A stretch of 64,000 bases of DNA from Paraburkholderia fungorum (GCF_003610895.1 NZ_MCAS01000012.1:1-64000); one strand, 5' to 3'. Positions 53,555 through 63,114 are shown, numbered from the stretch's first letter. Notes: generated by a model not told the origin, from the letters alone. Numbers and translations are program-made.

Positions 53555-53598
53555 CCAGGCGATAACCAGGCAATAACCCGGCGATAACCCGGCAATCA
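53555..53598. repeat. Four 11-bp tandem repeats CCNGGCRATAA
   Basis: Units CCAGGCGATAA, CCAGGCAATAA, CCCGGCGATAA and CCCGGCAATCA follow each other head to tail at 11-bp period, close to one helical turn. They end over the stop codon of the FAD oxidase gene. A looser related unit is at 53527. Confidence 0.8.
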
Positions 53599-54726
53599 CA
53601 AGGCGACGGATGGCGTGGTAACAGCAGCGAAGCGGTCAATCGAAAATGCATCGAGCGGTGTGGCGGTGACGCCGTCGATCACAAGATCCGCGAGGACTTC
53701 CCCGACCCCCGGCGCGAGTAAAAACCCGCCGCCCGAAAAGCCGAACGCATGCAACAGGCGCGGCACTGTGCGGCTCGCGCCGATGATCGGATTGCTGTCG
53801 GGCGTTTCGCCTTCCACGCCGCTCCATGTGCGGATCAGCAGCGCCTCGCGCAGCCCGGGCAGCAGGGCGCACGCGTCGCGCATGACGGCGCGGGTGGTTG
53901 CCGTCGACGGTTGACCGTATTCGCCGTCGCCATGTCCGCGTCCGCCGCCAATCACGCAATTGCCGCGCGCCACCTGCCGGGCGTAGATGCCGCCGCCGAC
54001 CACGCCCAGGTTGTGCGTGATGAAAAGCGGCAGCGGCTCGGTGACCCACATGTTCGGGTAGATCGGTTTCATCGGCGCGGTTTCGCCGAAGTATCCGGCC
54101 ACCGTATTCGCCCACGCCCCGGCCGAATTGATCAGCCAGTCGGCGCTGATGCGCATTTCGCCCGCGCGCAACTGGAAGCGTGTGCCGTCGTGACGGATTT
54201 CGGTCAGCTCGGTCTGCTCGCGCACGTCCGCACCTGCGGCGCGCGCGGCGCGGGCGAATGCGGGTGACACCAGACGCGGGTTGGCCTGACCGTCGCTCGC
54301 ACACAGCGAGCCGCCGATCGCAGCGGCGCCGAGCCAGGGATAGCGTTGCCGGAACGTGGCGCCGCTAATCAACTGCGTTTGCTGTCCGTGGCCGAGAGCC
54401 ATCTCCGCCCAGGCTTCGAGTGCGGCAAGATCGGCTTCGCGACGCGCCAGCCGCAAATGTCCCGATACGGCGAATTCGCCGTCGATGCCGATCAGCTCCG
54501 GCAAGCTGTCCCAGATGCGCCGCGCTCGCATGGCGAGCGGCATCTGTTCGACGGGCCGCCCCTGGACGCGCACGCCGCCGTAGTTCACGCCGCTCGCCTG
54601 CGCGCCGCAATAACGCCGCTCGAACAGGCCCACGCGCAAACCGCGCCGCGCTAGCGCGAGCGCCGCCGATGAGCCGACCAGTCCGCCGCCCGCAATCGCG
54701 ACGTCGTAGTGCAAGGTGTCACTCAT
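53596..54726 (-). CDS. FAD-dependent oxidoreductase, HcnC/DadA/OoxB-like subunit
   Basis: 376 residues. N-terminal FAD site AGGGLVGSSAALALARRGLRVGLFE, then GVNYGGVRVQGRP, a D-amino-acid-oxidase fold and a C-terminal GVEGETPDSNPIIGAS, GFSGGGFLLAPGVGEVLADL. It is the catalytic beta-type subunit of trimeric amine/opine dehydrogenases such as HcnC and OoxB. Starts by 8-base overlap with the upstream HcnB-like gene. Substrate unknown. Confidence 0.9.
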   Translation of the reverse strand: MSDTLHYDVAIAGGGLVGSSAALALARRGLRVGLFERRYCGAQASGVNYGGVRVQGRPVEQMPLAMRARRIWDSLPELIGIDGEFAVSGHLRLARREADLAALEAWAEMALGHGQQTQLISGATFRQRYPWLGAAAIGGSLCASDGQANPRLVSPAFARAARAAGADVREQTELTEIRHDGTRFQLRAGEMRISADWLINSAGAWANTVAGYFGETAPMKPIYPNMWVTEPLPLFITHNLGVVGGGIYARQVARGNCVIGGGRGHGDGEYGQPSTATTRAVMRDACALLPGLREALLIRTWSGVEGETPDSNPIIGASRTVPRLLHAFGFSGGGFLLAPGVGEVLADLVIDGVTATPLDAFSIDRFAAVTTPSVAL

Positions 54727-56155
54727 CGCGCGCCTCCTCGGGGATCTCGGCGACGTCGTCGGCATACATGGCAGGCGAGAGCGGAATCGGTTTGACGGGC
54801 GGCTGGCTGCGCAGGCGGCCTACGGTTTCGAGCGGTTTGCCGGTTTCACGCGCTAGCAGCGTCAATGCCGCCTCGCCGCACATGCGGCCCTGGCAACGCC
54901 CCATGCCGACGCGCGTGAGCGCCTTCAGACGATTGATCTCGTTCGCTTCGCCACTGCGGATGCAGCGCCGCAAGGTGCCCGCATCGACTTCTTCGCAGCG
55001 GCACACGGTCATGTCGTCGGGCCATTGCGCGGCGCATTCCGTGGGCGGCGCAAAAGCCGCTTCGATACCCTGGCGAAACACGGCGATATGTTGCAGGCTG
55101 CGCTCGAGGGAGGCCGCCTCGCGCATGCCCGGGCCGCGTGGATGCGCGCGGCCGAGATCGTCGAGCAGCGCCAGCGCCGTGCGGCGGCCGGCGAGTTCGG
55201 CAGCGTCGGCGCCGGCGATGCCCGCACCGTCGCCGGCCAGATAGATGCCGCGCACGGTGCTGCGCCCGGCGCGATCGAGCTCGGGCAGCCAGCAACGGTT
55301 GTGCGTATCGAAACGGAAGCGGCACCCGGCGAGATCGGCGAGTTGGGTTTCTGGCTTCAGGCCGAAGCTGATGCCAACGGCGTCGCACGGGAGGGTTTCG
55401 GTCTTCTGCGAGTCGCCGCTTGAGGCGCGCCATTCAATGGCGCTCACGCCGTGCTGGCCGTGAATGCCGATCAGGCTCACATCGCGTTCGATCCGCACGC
55501 CACGCATCTTTAGCCAGCCTACGTAGTAAAGCCCTTTGGCGAAAGTCGCCGGTTGCCGCGCGAGTTTTGGCGCCGCGGCAATCTGCTGCGATAGCGGACT
55601 CGTATCGAGCACGGCTATCACGTGTGCGCCGGCTTTCACGTATTGGTAGGCCACGAGGTAGAGCAGCGGTCCGGTACCGGCGAGCACCACACGTTGACCG
55701 ATCGCACAGCCTTGCGCTTTCAACGCGACTTGCGCCGCGCCCAGCGTATAGACCCCAGGTAACGTCCAGCCCGGCACGGGCAGCACGCGATCCGTGGCGC
55801 CGCTCGCGATGATCAGATGCGAAAACGGCACGCTGATTTCCCGTCCAGCATGCAGCGTGTCGAGGCGGCCGGGTTCGCAGGCCCAGGCCAGCGTGTCGGG
55901 ACGATAGTCGATCTGAGGGAGAAGCGCGGCCATCGTTTCATGCAATGCCTCGGCTTTGTGCGCTTCAAAACCGTAGAGTGTTTTCTTCGAGCGCTGGAAT
56001 GCACCGTTTGCTGGCGGCTGGCGATAGATCTGACCGCCCCAGCGGGCGTTTTCATCCAGCACGATGGGTCTGATGCCGGCTGCCACCAGGGTTTCGGCGG
56101 CGCGCACGCCTGCCGGTCCCGCGCCGACGATAACCACGCGGTGTTCGTCGCTCAT
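54719..56155 (-). CDS. FAD/NAD(P)-binding oxidoreductase, HcnB/OoxA-like subunit
   Basis: 478 residues. GAGPAGVRAAETLVAAGI near the N-terminus, GGQIYRQPP and a second dinucleotide site (VVLAGTGPLLYLVAYQYVKAG) mark a pyridine-nucleotide disulfide-type fold. The C-terminal BFD-like domain (about 390-455) has CRCEE and CQGRMCG, four cysteines for a [2Fe-2S] cluster. It is the alpha-type subunit of HcnABC-like enzymes. Coupled by ATGA to the 2Fe-2S gene. Confidence 0.9.
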   Translation of the reverse strand: MSDEHRVVIVGAGPAGVRAAETLVAAGIRPIVLDENARWGGQIYRQPPANGAFQRSKKTLYGFEAHKAEALHETMAALLPQIDYRPDTLAWACEPGRLDTLHAGREISVPFSHLIIASGATDRVLPVPGWTLPGVYTLGAAQVALKAQGCAIGQRVVLAGTGPLLYLVAYQYVKAGAHVIAVLDTSPLSQQIAAAPKLARQPATFAKGLYYVGWLKMRGVRIERDVSLIGIHGQHGVSAIEWRASSGDSQKTETLPCDAVGISFGLKPETQLADLAGCRFRFDTHNRCWLPELDRAGRSTVRGIYLAGDGAGIAGADAAELAGRRTALALLDDLGRAHPRGPGMREAASLERSLQHIAVFRQGIEAAFAPPTECAAQWPDDMTVCRCEEVDAGTLRRCIRSGEANEINRLKALTRVGMGRCQGRMCGEAALTLLARETGKPLETVGRLRSQPPVKPIPLSPAMYADDVAEIPEEARDE

Positions 56156-56583
56156 TGCGTGCCTCCGTTTGCCGTTGCAGCGCAGGCGGCAGCATTCGCG
56201 ACAGGGGCTGCGGCGGCAACGCCGGAAGCCGCTTCGGCGAGCCGCGTGATCACGCGCATGCCCTGTGTCACCAGGGTCGAGCATGCGCGCAAACGCATCC
56301 CTTCCTCGGTACGCATCCAGCAGTCCTGGCAAGCGCCGATCAGGCAGAAGCCGGCGCGTGGTGCGCCGCTGAATTCGCTTTCGCGCACGCGACGTTGCTG
56401 CATCAGCACGGCGGTGAGCAGTGTGTCGCCTTGCAGTGCGGAGACCTCGTGACCGTCGATAAAAAAGCTGAGCGGTTCACGCTGCGTTTCGGCGACGCGC
56501 ACGAATTGCGCATCGCGTTTCGGCGCGGCGGGTGCGGAAGACGGCAAGTTCGACGGCATGTGGGAGAGGGCGGTAGAAGACAT
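56152..56583 (-). CDS. (2Fe-2S)-binding protein, HcnA-like gamma subunit
   Basis: 143 residues. A ferredoxin-like fold with FFIDGHEVSALQGDTLLTAVLMQ and the cysteine motif GFCLIGACQDCWM plus a later Cys (RACSTLV), which fits a plant-type [2Fe-2S] site. The N-terminus is extended (about 35 residues), and an Ala-rich tail follows. The start overlaps the upstream permease stop by one base. It passes electrons between the two FAD subunits. Confidence 0.88.
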   Translation of the reverse strand: MSSTALSHMPSNLPSSAPAAPKRDAQFVRVAETQREPLSFFIDGHEVSALQGDTLLTAVLMQQRRVRESEFSGAPRAGFCLIGACQDCWMRTEEGMRLRACSTLVTQGMRVITRLAEAASGVAAAAPVANAAACAATANGGTQ

Positions 56584-57377
56584 CAATGCTGGCCGATCAG
56601 AATCCGGTTGAGCCCATAGACGCGATCGAGCAGCAGCATCGCGCCGGCCGTGATGAAGATCACCAGCGCGGAGACGGAGGCCATCATCGGATCGATCGAT
56701 TCGGTCGCGTACATGTACATGCGCACCGGCAGCGTGACGGTTTGCGGCGAGGTGACGAAGATCGACATCGTCAGTTCATCGAAACTATTGATGAACGCGA
56801 GCAGCCAGCCGCCCGTAATGCCCGGCAGAATCATCGGGAAGGTGATGCGGCGGAAGGTGGTCCACGCGTCGGCGCCGAGCGAATGCGCGGCATGTTCGAC
56901 GCTGCGGTCGAGACCGCTGACGGAGGCCAGTACGAGCCGCATCACGAACGGCGTGATGATAATCATGTGCGCGAGCACGAGCCAGGCGAACGAGCCGGTC
57001 GCGCCAATCAGCGCGAAGAAGCGCAGCAGCGCGATGCCGAGCACGAGGCCGGGAATCACCAGCGGCGACAGCAGCAGGCCGTTGAGGAAGCCGCGGCCCG
57101 GAAAGCGGGCACGGCCGATCGCGAGCGCCGCAGGTAACGCGACGATCAACGAAAGCGTGGCCGAGGCAAACGCCAGCTTCAGGCTGTTGAAGAACGCCGA
57201 GATGAAATCCGGGTAGTCGAGGATGGCGCGGAACCAGCGCAGGGATACGCCATGCGTGGGCAGCGTGAGCGTTTCGTCAGGCGTGAAGGCGACCAGCACG
57301 ACGATCACGAGCGGCGCGAGCACGAACGCAATCACAAGCGTGTGGAAAATCAGCGCAATAGGGCCGTTTTTTCTCAT
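56583..57377 (-). CDS. ABC transporter permease (PotC-like)
   Basis: 264 residues with about six membrane helices. The EAA loop HAAHSLGADAWTTFRRITFPMILPGITGGW is present. Second permease of the binding-protein-dependent importer. Its stop overlaps the 2Fe-2S gene start. Confidence 0.92.
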   Translation of the reverse strand: MRKNGPIALIFHTLVIAFVLAPLVIVVLVAFTPDETLTLPTHGVSLRWFRAILDYPDFISAFFNSLKLAFASATLSLIVALPAALAIGRARFPGRGFLNGLLLSPLVIPGLVLGIALLRFFALIGATGSFAWLVLAHMIIITPFVMRLVLASVSGLDRSVEHAAHSLGADAWTTFRRITFPMILPGITGGWLLAFINSFDELTMSIFVTSPQTVTLPVRMYMYATESIDPMMASVSALVIFITAGAMLLLDRVYGLNRILIGQH

Positions 57378-57393
57378 GATGATCTCGCGAGGT

Positions 57394-58308
57394 TCAGCCG
57401 AGGCTTCTGGCGTACTTGCGCTCCAGAACCCGGTAGTAAGTGAGCATCACGATCAGATTCGCGACCAGCAGCAGGAGCGCGATGGTCGCGCCGAGCGGCC
57501 AGTTCAGCGAGCCGAGGAATTCGTCATAGACAGCGGTGGCGGCGACTTTCAGGCGCCGTCCGCCGAGCAGGCCGGGAATCGCGAAGGCGCTCGCCGACAG
57601 GCCGAACACCATCAGGCTGCCCGACAGAATGCCCGGCGTGAGTTGCGGCAGGACGATGCGCCGCAGGGTCGTCGCGGGCGAGGCCATCAGCGAGAGCGCG
57701 GCGTTCTCTGTTTGCGGGTCGAGCTTCTGTAACGCGGTCCACACGGGAATCACCATGAACGGCAGCATGACGTGCACGAGGGCAATGACAATGGCGAAGG
57801 TGGTGTACTCGAGCTTGTACGGTCCCAGCCCGACCAGCCCGAACGCCTGGTTCACGAGACCGTTGCTGTTGAGCAGCATGCTCCAGCCAAACGCGCGCAC
57901 CACGACCGAGACCAGCAGCGGCGCGAGAATGATCAGCAGGAACATTGAGCGATACGGATCGCGCATGCGCGACAGCACATAGGCTTCAGGCGTGCCGATC
58001 ACGATGCATAGCAGGGTGGTCAGAAAGGCGATGCCGAAGGTGCGCAGAAAGATCGTGTGGAAATACGACGATTTCAGCACCTCCGCGTAGTTGCCGAACT
58101 GGAATGCGGCGATCGGACCGCTCGCCGGATCGAAGCGGTAGAAGGTCAGCACCAGCGTCATCAGGAGCGGCACCAGCACGAGCGCGGCGAACAGCAGGAA
58201 AGCCGGCGCGCACATCAGCCACAGGGGCAGGAAAGCGTGCCACGGCGCGCGGCGCGCATGGCCGGTCTTCATGCTGTCGTTGTTCGACGCAGGCAGCGTA
58301 CTAGCCAT
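57394..58308 (-). CDS. ABC transporter permease (PotB-like)
   Basis: 304 residues with about six membrane helices and an EAA loop (ALSLMASPATTLRRIVLPQLTPGILSG). First permease. The start ATG at 58308 overlaps the stop of the ATPase gene by 8 bases, and an upstream in-frame extension lies wholly inside that gene. Confidence 0.92.
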   Translation of the reverse strand: MASTLPASNNDSMKTGHARRAPWHAFLPLWLMCAPAFLLFAALVLVPLLMTLVLTFYRFDPASGPIAAFQFGNYAEVLKSSYFHTIFLRTFGIAFLTTLLCIVIGTPEAYVLSRMRDPYRSMFLLIILAPLLVSVVVRAFGWSMLLNSNGLVNQAFGLVGLGPYKLEYTTFAIVIALVHVMLPFMVIPVWTALQKLDPQTENAALSLMASPATTLRRIVLPQLTPGILSGSLMVFGLSASAFAIPGLLGGRRLKVAATAVYDEFLGSLNWPLGATIALLLLVANLIVMLTYYRVLERKYARSLG

Positions 58309-59392
58309 GATGCGCATCCCGTTGAATGAAGCGGATCGCCTCGCTGTTCCAGTCGACTCCGACCGCCGCGCCTTCCGGCAGCGGCTCGGTGCCTTCGTTC
58401 TGGCAGCACACCAGCACTTCGCCAAGCCGGCTGTCCACGCGATACAGCCATTGGCTGCCGAGGAAGAAGCGGCTCGTTACGGTGGCGGACAGGCGGCCCG
58501 TGTTCGGCGCGCACAGGCGCAGCTTCTCCGGACGGATGCACAGCGTGACCGCGTCGCCGACGCCGATGCTTCGTTCGCGTGCGGGCAGCTGTGTGGTGCG
58601 GCCGGTTTCGGCGAGATCGTGCCCGAGGTCGATGCGGATCGCGTCGCCGTCGCAGGCCACCACCTTGCCTGCCAGCATGTTGGCCTTGCCGATGAACTGC
58701 GAGACGAACCGGTTTTCCGGCCGTTCGTAGGCTTCGTACGGCGTGTCGATCTGCGTAATGCGGCCGGCTTCCATCACCACCACGCGGTCGCTGATCGACA
58801 GCGCTTCCGACTGGTCGTGCGTGACCATGATGGTGGTCGTGCCGATCTTGCGCTGGATGGCGCGCAGTTCGAACTGCATGTCTTCGCGCAGCTTGGCGTC
58901 GAGGTTCGACATCGGTTCGTCGAGCAGCAGCACGGGCGGCGCGATCACGATCGCGCGGGCGATCGCCACACGCTGCCGCTGTCCACCGGACAGCTCGCGC
59001 GGAAAGCGGTGCGCGAGCGTATCGAGCCGCACCAGCGCCAACGCTTCACGTACGCGCTCCTTGCGCTCGGCCTTGTCGACGTTGCGCATCTCGAGTCCGA
59101 AGCCGACGTTGTCCGCCACGCTCATGTGCGGAAACAGCGCGTAGCTCTGGAATACGATGCCGAGGCCACGCCTGTTCGGCTTCATGTGCGTGATGTCGCG
59201 GCCGTCGAGCGTGATGCGCCCGCGGGTGGTTTCGACAAAGCCCGCGATCATCTGCAAGGTAGTGGTCTTGCCGCAGCCGGACGGTCCGAGCAGCGAAACG
59301 AACTCGCCTTTTTCAACCGACAGGTTCACGTCGGCGACCGCCTGCAGATCGCCGAACGATTTCGCTACGTCCGTGAGTGTGAGGAACGACAT
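58301..59392 (-). CDS. ABC transporter ATP-binding protein (PotA-like)
   Basis: 363 residues. Walker A GPSGCGKTT, signature LSGGQRQR, Walker B VLLLDEPMSNLD, H-loop VTHDQSEA, and a C-terminal TOBE domain (about 275-360). First gene of the minus-strand operon, divergent from the IclR regulator. Imports polyamine- or opine-like compounds. Confidence 0.94.
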   Translation of the reverse strand: MSFLTLTDVAKSFGDLQAVADVNLSVEKGEFVSLLGPSGCGKTTTLQMIAGFVETTRGRITLDGRDITHMKPNRRGLGIVFQSYALFPHMSVADNVGFGLEMRNVDKAERKERVREALALVRLDTLAHRFPRELSGGQRQRVAIARAIVIAPPVLLLDEPMSNLDAKLREDMQFELRAIQRKIGTTTIMVTHDQSEALSISDRVVVMEAGRITQIDTPYEAYERPENRFVSQFIGKANMLAGKVVACDGDAIRIDLGHDLAETGRTTQLPARERSIGVGDAVTLCIRPEKLRLCAPNTGRLSATVTSRFFLGSQWLYRVDSRLGEVLVCCQNEGTEPLPEGAAVGVDWNSEAIRFIQRDAHHG

Positions 59393-59516
59393 GATCTGGC
59401 CTTTGGATGGATCGACACCGGTTCAATCGGCTACTGCCTCGATGGAGCCGACTCTATCTAGCCAAATTCCATGACGTCAATTTCAAATTCCGTTTGCTGG
59501 TATAAGATTGAAAAAA

Positions 59517-59533
59517 ATTCCGATGAATGGAAT
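59517..59533. promoter_or_regulatory. IclR operator-like site 1 (ATTCC-N7-GGAAT)
   Basis: ATTCCGATGAATGGAAT is an inverted repeat of 5-bp arms with 7 bases between, lying in the 303-base divergent region upstream of the transporter operon (59393-59695). Similar half-sites occur at 59627. Confidence 0.6.
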
Positions 59534-59626
59534 GTATTGGCAGGAAGAAGCTTTAACTGTTCCGCTGCATGACCTCCGGAAAATCCCTATGAATCAGGAT
59601 CGGGTGTAAATGGAACGGATGAAGCA

Positions 59627-59636
59627 GGAATATTCC
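59627..59636. promoter_or_regulatory. IclR operator-like site 2 (GGAATATTCC)
   Basis: GGAATATTCC, a perfect palindrome of the same half-sites, about 60 bases before the IclR start. A looser TCCGA-N13-TCGGA repeat (59664-59686) overlaps the gene ribosome site. Confidence 0.6.
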
Positions 59637-59695
59637 ATTGAAGGATAAAACCCTCTATAGTATTCCGATCAATGAAATAATTCGGAGCACTGGAG

Positions 59696-60574
59696 ATGAA
59701 TGCTGCCGCCAAACGAGATGCCGATTCCGCTGTGGCCGAAGCGGGCGGTGTGCCCGGTCCTGGCATGCTGGAGCGCGCCTTTGCGGTGATTCGCGCGCTA
59801 TCCGAAGCGCAAGCCGAAGGCGGCCGCGTCACGCGTCTCGCCAAAGCGGTGGGGCTGACGCAAGGCACCGTGCACCGCATTCTTCATGCACTAATCGCGG
59901 AAGGCATCGTCGAACAGGACGAAAATTCGAAGCTGTATCGGCTGAGCGTCGATTTCTTTGCGCTCGCCGCGCAGGCCGGCAATCCGAGCGGCATGCGCAC
60001 GCTGTGCCGTCCGGCATTGCTGCGCTTGTGCGCAAGTCTCGGCGACACGATTTTTCTGCTCGTCAAAAGCAGTTTCGACGCGGTGTGTCTCGACATCTGC
60101 GAAGGCCCGTTTCCGATTCGCTCGTTTACCGGCGATATCGGCGGGCGGGTGGCCCTCGGGGTCGGTCAGGGGAGCCTGGCAATTCTTGCGTTCCTGCCGG
60201 AAGCGGAGCGTGAGGAGATCATCCGTTTCAATGTGCCGCGCATTCGCGGCTACGGTGTGCTCGACGAGGTGTATTTGCGCACCGAGATCGAACGCGTTCG
60301 CCAGCTGGGCTATGCGGGCCGCAATAGCGGTGTGCTCGACGGCATGGCGGGCGTGGCGGTGCCGATTCTGGACCGCACCGGCGTGGCGGTGGCGGCGCTG
60401 AGCGTCGGCACCCTGGCGGCGCGTCTCGGCGACGATCGCCTGCCGATGGTGGTCGAATTGCTGCGCCGTCAGGCGGATGCGATCGGACCGCAGACCAATC
60501 CCTTCGATGTCGCGCTACGTCGGCCCATGCATGGCTTGTCGCGCGCCATGACCACTGAACGCATCACGGGATAA
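59696..60574 (+). CDS. IclR-family transcriptional regulator
   Basis: 292 residues. Winged helix (about 22-85: GMLERAFAVIRALSEAQAEGGRVTRLAKAVGLTQGTVHRILHALIAEGIV) and effector domain (about 95-270, RIRGYGVLDEVYLRTEIERVRQLGYAGRNSGVLDGMAGVAVPILDRTG). It lies divergent from the transporter/dehydrogenase operon with GGAAT/ATTCC sites between, so it probably controls it. CGGAG about 7 bases before the ATG. Confidence 0.93.
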   Translation: MNAAAKRDADSAVAEAGGVPGPGMLERAFAVIRALSEAQAEGGRVTRLAKAVGLTQGTVHRILHALIAEGIVEQDENSKLYRLSVDFFALAAQAGNPSGMRTLCRPALLRLCASLGDTIFLLVKSSFDAVCLDICEGPFPIRSFTGDIGGRVALGVGQGSLAILAFLPEAEREEIIRFNVPRIRGYGVLDEVYLRTEIERVRQLGYAGRNSGVLDGMAGVAVPILDRTGVAVAALSVGTLAARLGDDRLPMVVELLRRQADAIGPQTNPFDVALRRPMHGLSRAMTTERITG

Positions 60575-60627
60575 GGGCGCCAGCCGCTACCCGATGGTGG
60601 CGAACGCTGCGGCGAAAAGCTGCCAAT

Positions 60628-60659
60628 AAAAAAAGCGGCGCCCGCTATCGGACGCCGCT
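60628..60659 (-). terminator. Terminator of the large lipoprotein gene
   Basis: Read on the minus strand, AGCGGCG and CGCCGCT form a 7-bp stem with a 12-base loop, followed by seven T. It lies 74 bases past the lipoprotein stop. Confidence 0.85.
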
Positions 60660-60732
60660 CCGGATCCATCTCAAACTGAAGAACCTGCTTCCCGGTTAAG
60701 CGAGCAGCCGTTCCGCGTCATCGATGCGGTAC

Positions 60733-62754
60733 TCAGTCGTTGTACTTCCAGATGTTGTAATAAGCAGTTTGGGCGGCATTCCAGTTCAACTGAACAAGAC
60801 GTGAGCCACCCGCCTGCAACGCAGCGAACTGGCAGGCCGCCGTACATTGCTGAACGCCGTTCTGGGCAAGGCCCGCTGTCACGGTCGCCGTGTACTGCCC
60901 CGAGCTCTGGAAGCTCACCGGTCCTGTCCACCATCCATCCACTTCCGTCGAGGGTGTCACACCCGTGCCGGGCACGGCCTGAATCTGCACGCCCGTCACG
61001 AGCGGCGCCAGATTCGCATTGGCGTTGCCGACGAGGTTCGACCACGACACGCTGGCCGAAGCCTGTGCGCCGGCCTGTGATCCGTTCGGATTCAGAAATG
61101 CGCTCAGCACACTGGATGACAGCGTTTGCCAGCTTACCCCGGCGCCGGCCGACGACGCGAGCACAGGGGTCGGGTTCATGACCTTGGTGGGCTGACCGAT
61201 CTGGTTGCCGTTGGTGTCATAGAACGTCACCGTATAGATCGCGAACTGCGGCACGCTCGTCGTGCTGATCGGCGATGGCGTGTAGTACCCGAGGTTGGTG
61301 GACGGGGGGGTATAGGTCCCGGTGTTGCCCGGCAGTGCCTGCCATGACCAGCGGTAGAGACTGGTATTGGTGTTCGTCGTGACGCCGCCCGTGGGGGCGC
61401 CGCTCAGGAGGCGCGCCGACAGCGCAAGACTGGAACTGCCCACTGCGTTACGTGGCTCCAGCCAGGCTGTAGCGTTGATGCCCGGTCCCGTTACCGACGC
61501 GGAAGCGAGGTTCACTGGATTAGGCGTGCCCGCGGCACCGGCGGGAATGCTGATGCCGAGTCCCGATTCAAATCGCCCATACTGGGCGTCGCTGGTATCG
61601 AGGAATTGCCGTTGGGCCAGGAACGACGTGATCGAGACGTTGTAAGCCTGCTGGTTGCCGATGATGTCCCAGGAGCCGTTCGCCAGTTGCTGCACGACGG
61701 TGGTCGCAAAATTGGGCACACCCGACGCGCTGGTATAGAAGATCTGCACGAGCGCGCTTTGCGTGTTCACATTCGGGAATGTGCCCGCTGGAATAAACGT
61801 CAGCGTCTTGACGCCCGTGATGGTCGAACCCGCGGCGCTGATCCCGGCGTGGTAGGTCTGGAACGTGGTAAAGCCGTTCTCGAGGTAGGAGGCGTCGATA
61901 GCCGACGAACAGGCCGAGCTCGTCCCGCTCAGGCACTGCCCCAACTGCGAGAGCAGCGGTGCCAGGTAGTTCGCCTGAACCGTCGGCGCGGACAGCGGCG
62001 TGCTCGCCGCCGCGGCCGTCGAACTCAGCGTAATCACGCTGTTCGGGTTGGCGATGCTGGCCAGTTGCAATCCGCCCGTCGGCGACGGCGTCACGATCAC
62101 GGAATCGATCACCGCGTCCGCTCCGGTCTGATTCGGCGTGAACGCGCCACCGATCGGATCGAAGCTGCCGGCAGCGGCAGCCGTGAGACCGCCCGTCTGG
62201 ATGAGGATGGTCGACAGGGCACTGTTCAGCTTCGACACGGAAGCTTTGACGTTCGCCGGGGTCACCAGTGACGAGAGCGTGGCGAGGGTCGTGAGATCCA
62301 GCGGATTGCCGTCCGTGGTCAGTTGTGCCGTCACCGCCGTGGTGAGCGGCGTCACGTTGGCGACCAGCGGTGCGCTGCTGCCGCTCGGGACGCTGGCTAC
62401 GACGGAATACAGCGGTGCATTGTTGCCGCTCGGATCGGTGGCGACGATCAGGAACGGTGCGGTGAGTCCGGACAGGGGCACCGAGTAGCTGCCACTCGTC
62501 GCGCTCGTCGTAGTGGCGTTCTTGCCCGTCGAATCGATGACCAGAACGTTGGCACCGACCAGTGCATCGCCGATGGCGACGGTGCCGGTCATGGCTGTCG
62601 GCGTGGCAGTCGAATTACCGGGTGCGGCCGTTGAGCTGCTTGTGCTCGTCGTGCCGCCGCCGCAAGCGGCGAGTATGGACAGTGTCAGCGCCCCCGCTGC
62701 TGTCAGTGCTAATCCCGCTTTTGTGTGTTGGCCTGTCATTGTTTTGAAGTTCAT
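60733..62754 (-). CDS. Large lipoprotein of unknown function
   Basis: 673 residues. Lipobox LAA/C (about Cys31, ILAACGGG), a Ser/Thr linker, then a carboxypeptidase-regulatory-like domain (about 55-120: GTVAIGDALVGANVLVIDSTGKNATTTSATSGSYSVPL), and a long Ser/Thr/Asn-rich body with several cysteines. No enzymatic motif seen. Similar lipoproteins in Burkholderia are uncharacterised. AGGA before the ATG. It has its own terminator. Confidence 0.75.
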   Translation of the reverse strand: MNFKTMTGQHTKAGLALTAAGALTLSILAACGGGTTSTSSSTAAPGNSTATPTAMTGTVAIGDALVGANVLVIDSTGKNATTTSATSGSYSVPLSGLTAPFLIVATDPSGNNAPLYSVVASVPSGSSAPLVANVTPLTTAVTAQLTTDGNPLDLTTLATLSSLVTPANVKASVSKLNSALSTILIQTGGLTAAAAGSFDPIGGAFTPNQTGADAVIDSVIVTPSPTGGLQLASIANPNSVITLSSTAAAASTPLSAPTVQANYLAPLLSQLGQCLSGTSSACSSAIDASYLENGFTTFQTYHAGISAAGSTITGVKTLTFIPAGTFPNVNTQSALVQIFYTSASGVPNFATTVVQQLANGSWDIIGNQQAYNVSITSFLAQRQFLDTSDAQYGRFESGLGISIPAGAAGTPNPVNLASASVTGPGINATAWLEPRNAVGSSSLALSARLLSGAPTGGVTTNTNTSLYRWSWQALPGNTGTYTPPSTNLGYYTPSPISTTSVPQFAIYTVTFYDTNGNQIGQPTKVMNPTPVLASSAGAGVSWQTLSSSVLSAFLNPNGSQAGAQASASVSWSNLVGNANANLAPLVTGVQIQAVPGTGVTPSTEVDGWWTGPVSFQSSGQYTATVTAGLAQNGVQQCTAACQFAALQAGGSRLVQLNWNAAQTAYYNIWKYND

Positions 62755-63114
62755 GGTTTTTCCTGAATTGGAAACTACGGTGTGCTACTAACATTTGCTG
62801 CCAAACAACTCTCCTGTCGATGGCATAACGGACGCGCCCCGCTTTAGCGGGTTCAGCGGGCAGTTATGCGGTTGAATTACTGTGTGGGTAGATCGGGACG
62901 GCGATTGACGTGTTTTTTCAAGCTGGACATTCCCCCGGTTGTAATGCTTGTGGCCGTTAGTTTTCTGTTAGCGGTTTATCCGCGCTGTTATTCGCGCTGA
63001 GTAGCGCGCTGGTTAGCACCACAGTGCCTTATTTTCTTTTCCCTCATTTGACAATGCGTCTCAGTGTTTAAGATAAATGCACGTTTTCTGGATGGTTTCC
63101 GCATAACTGAGATG

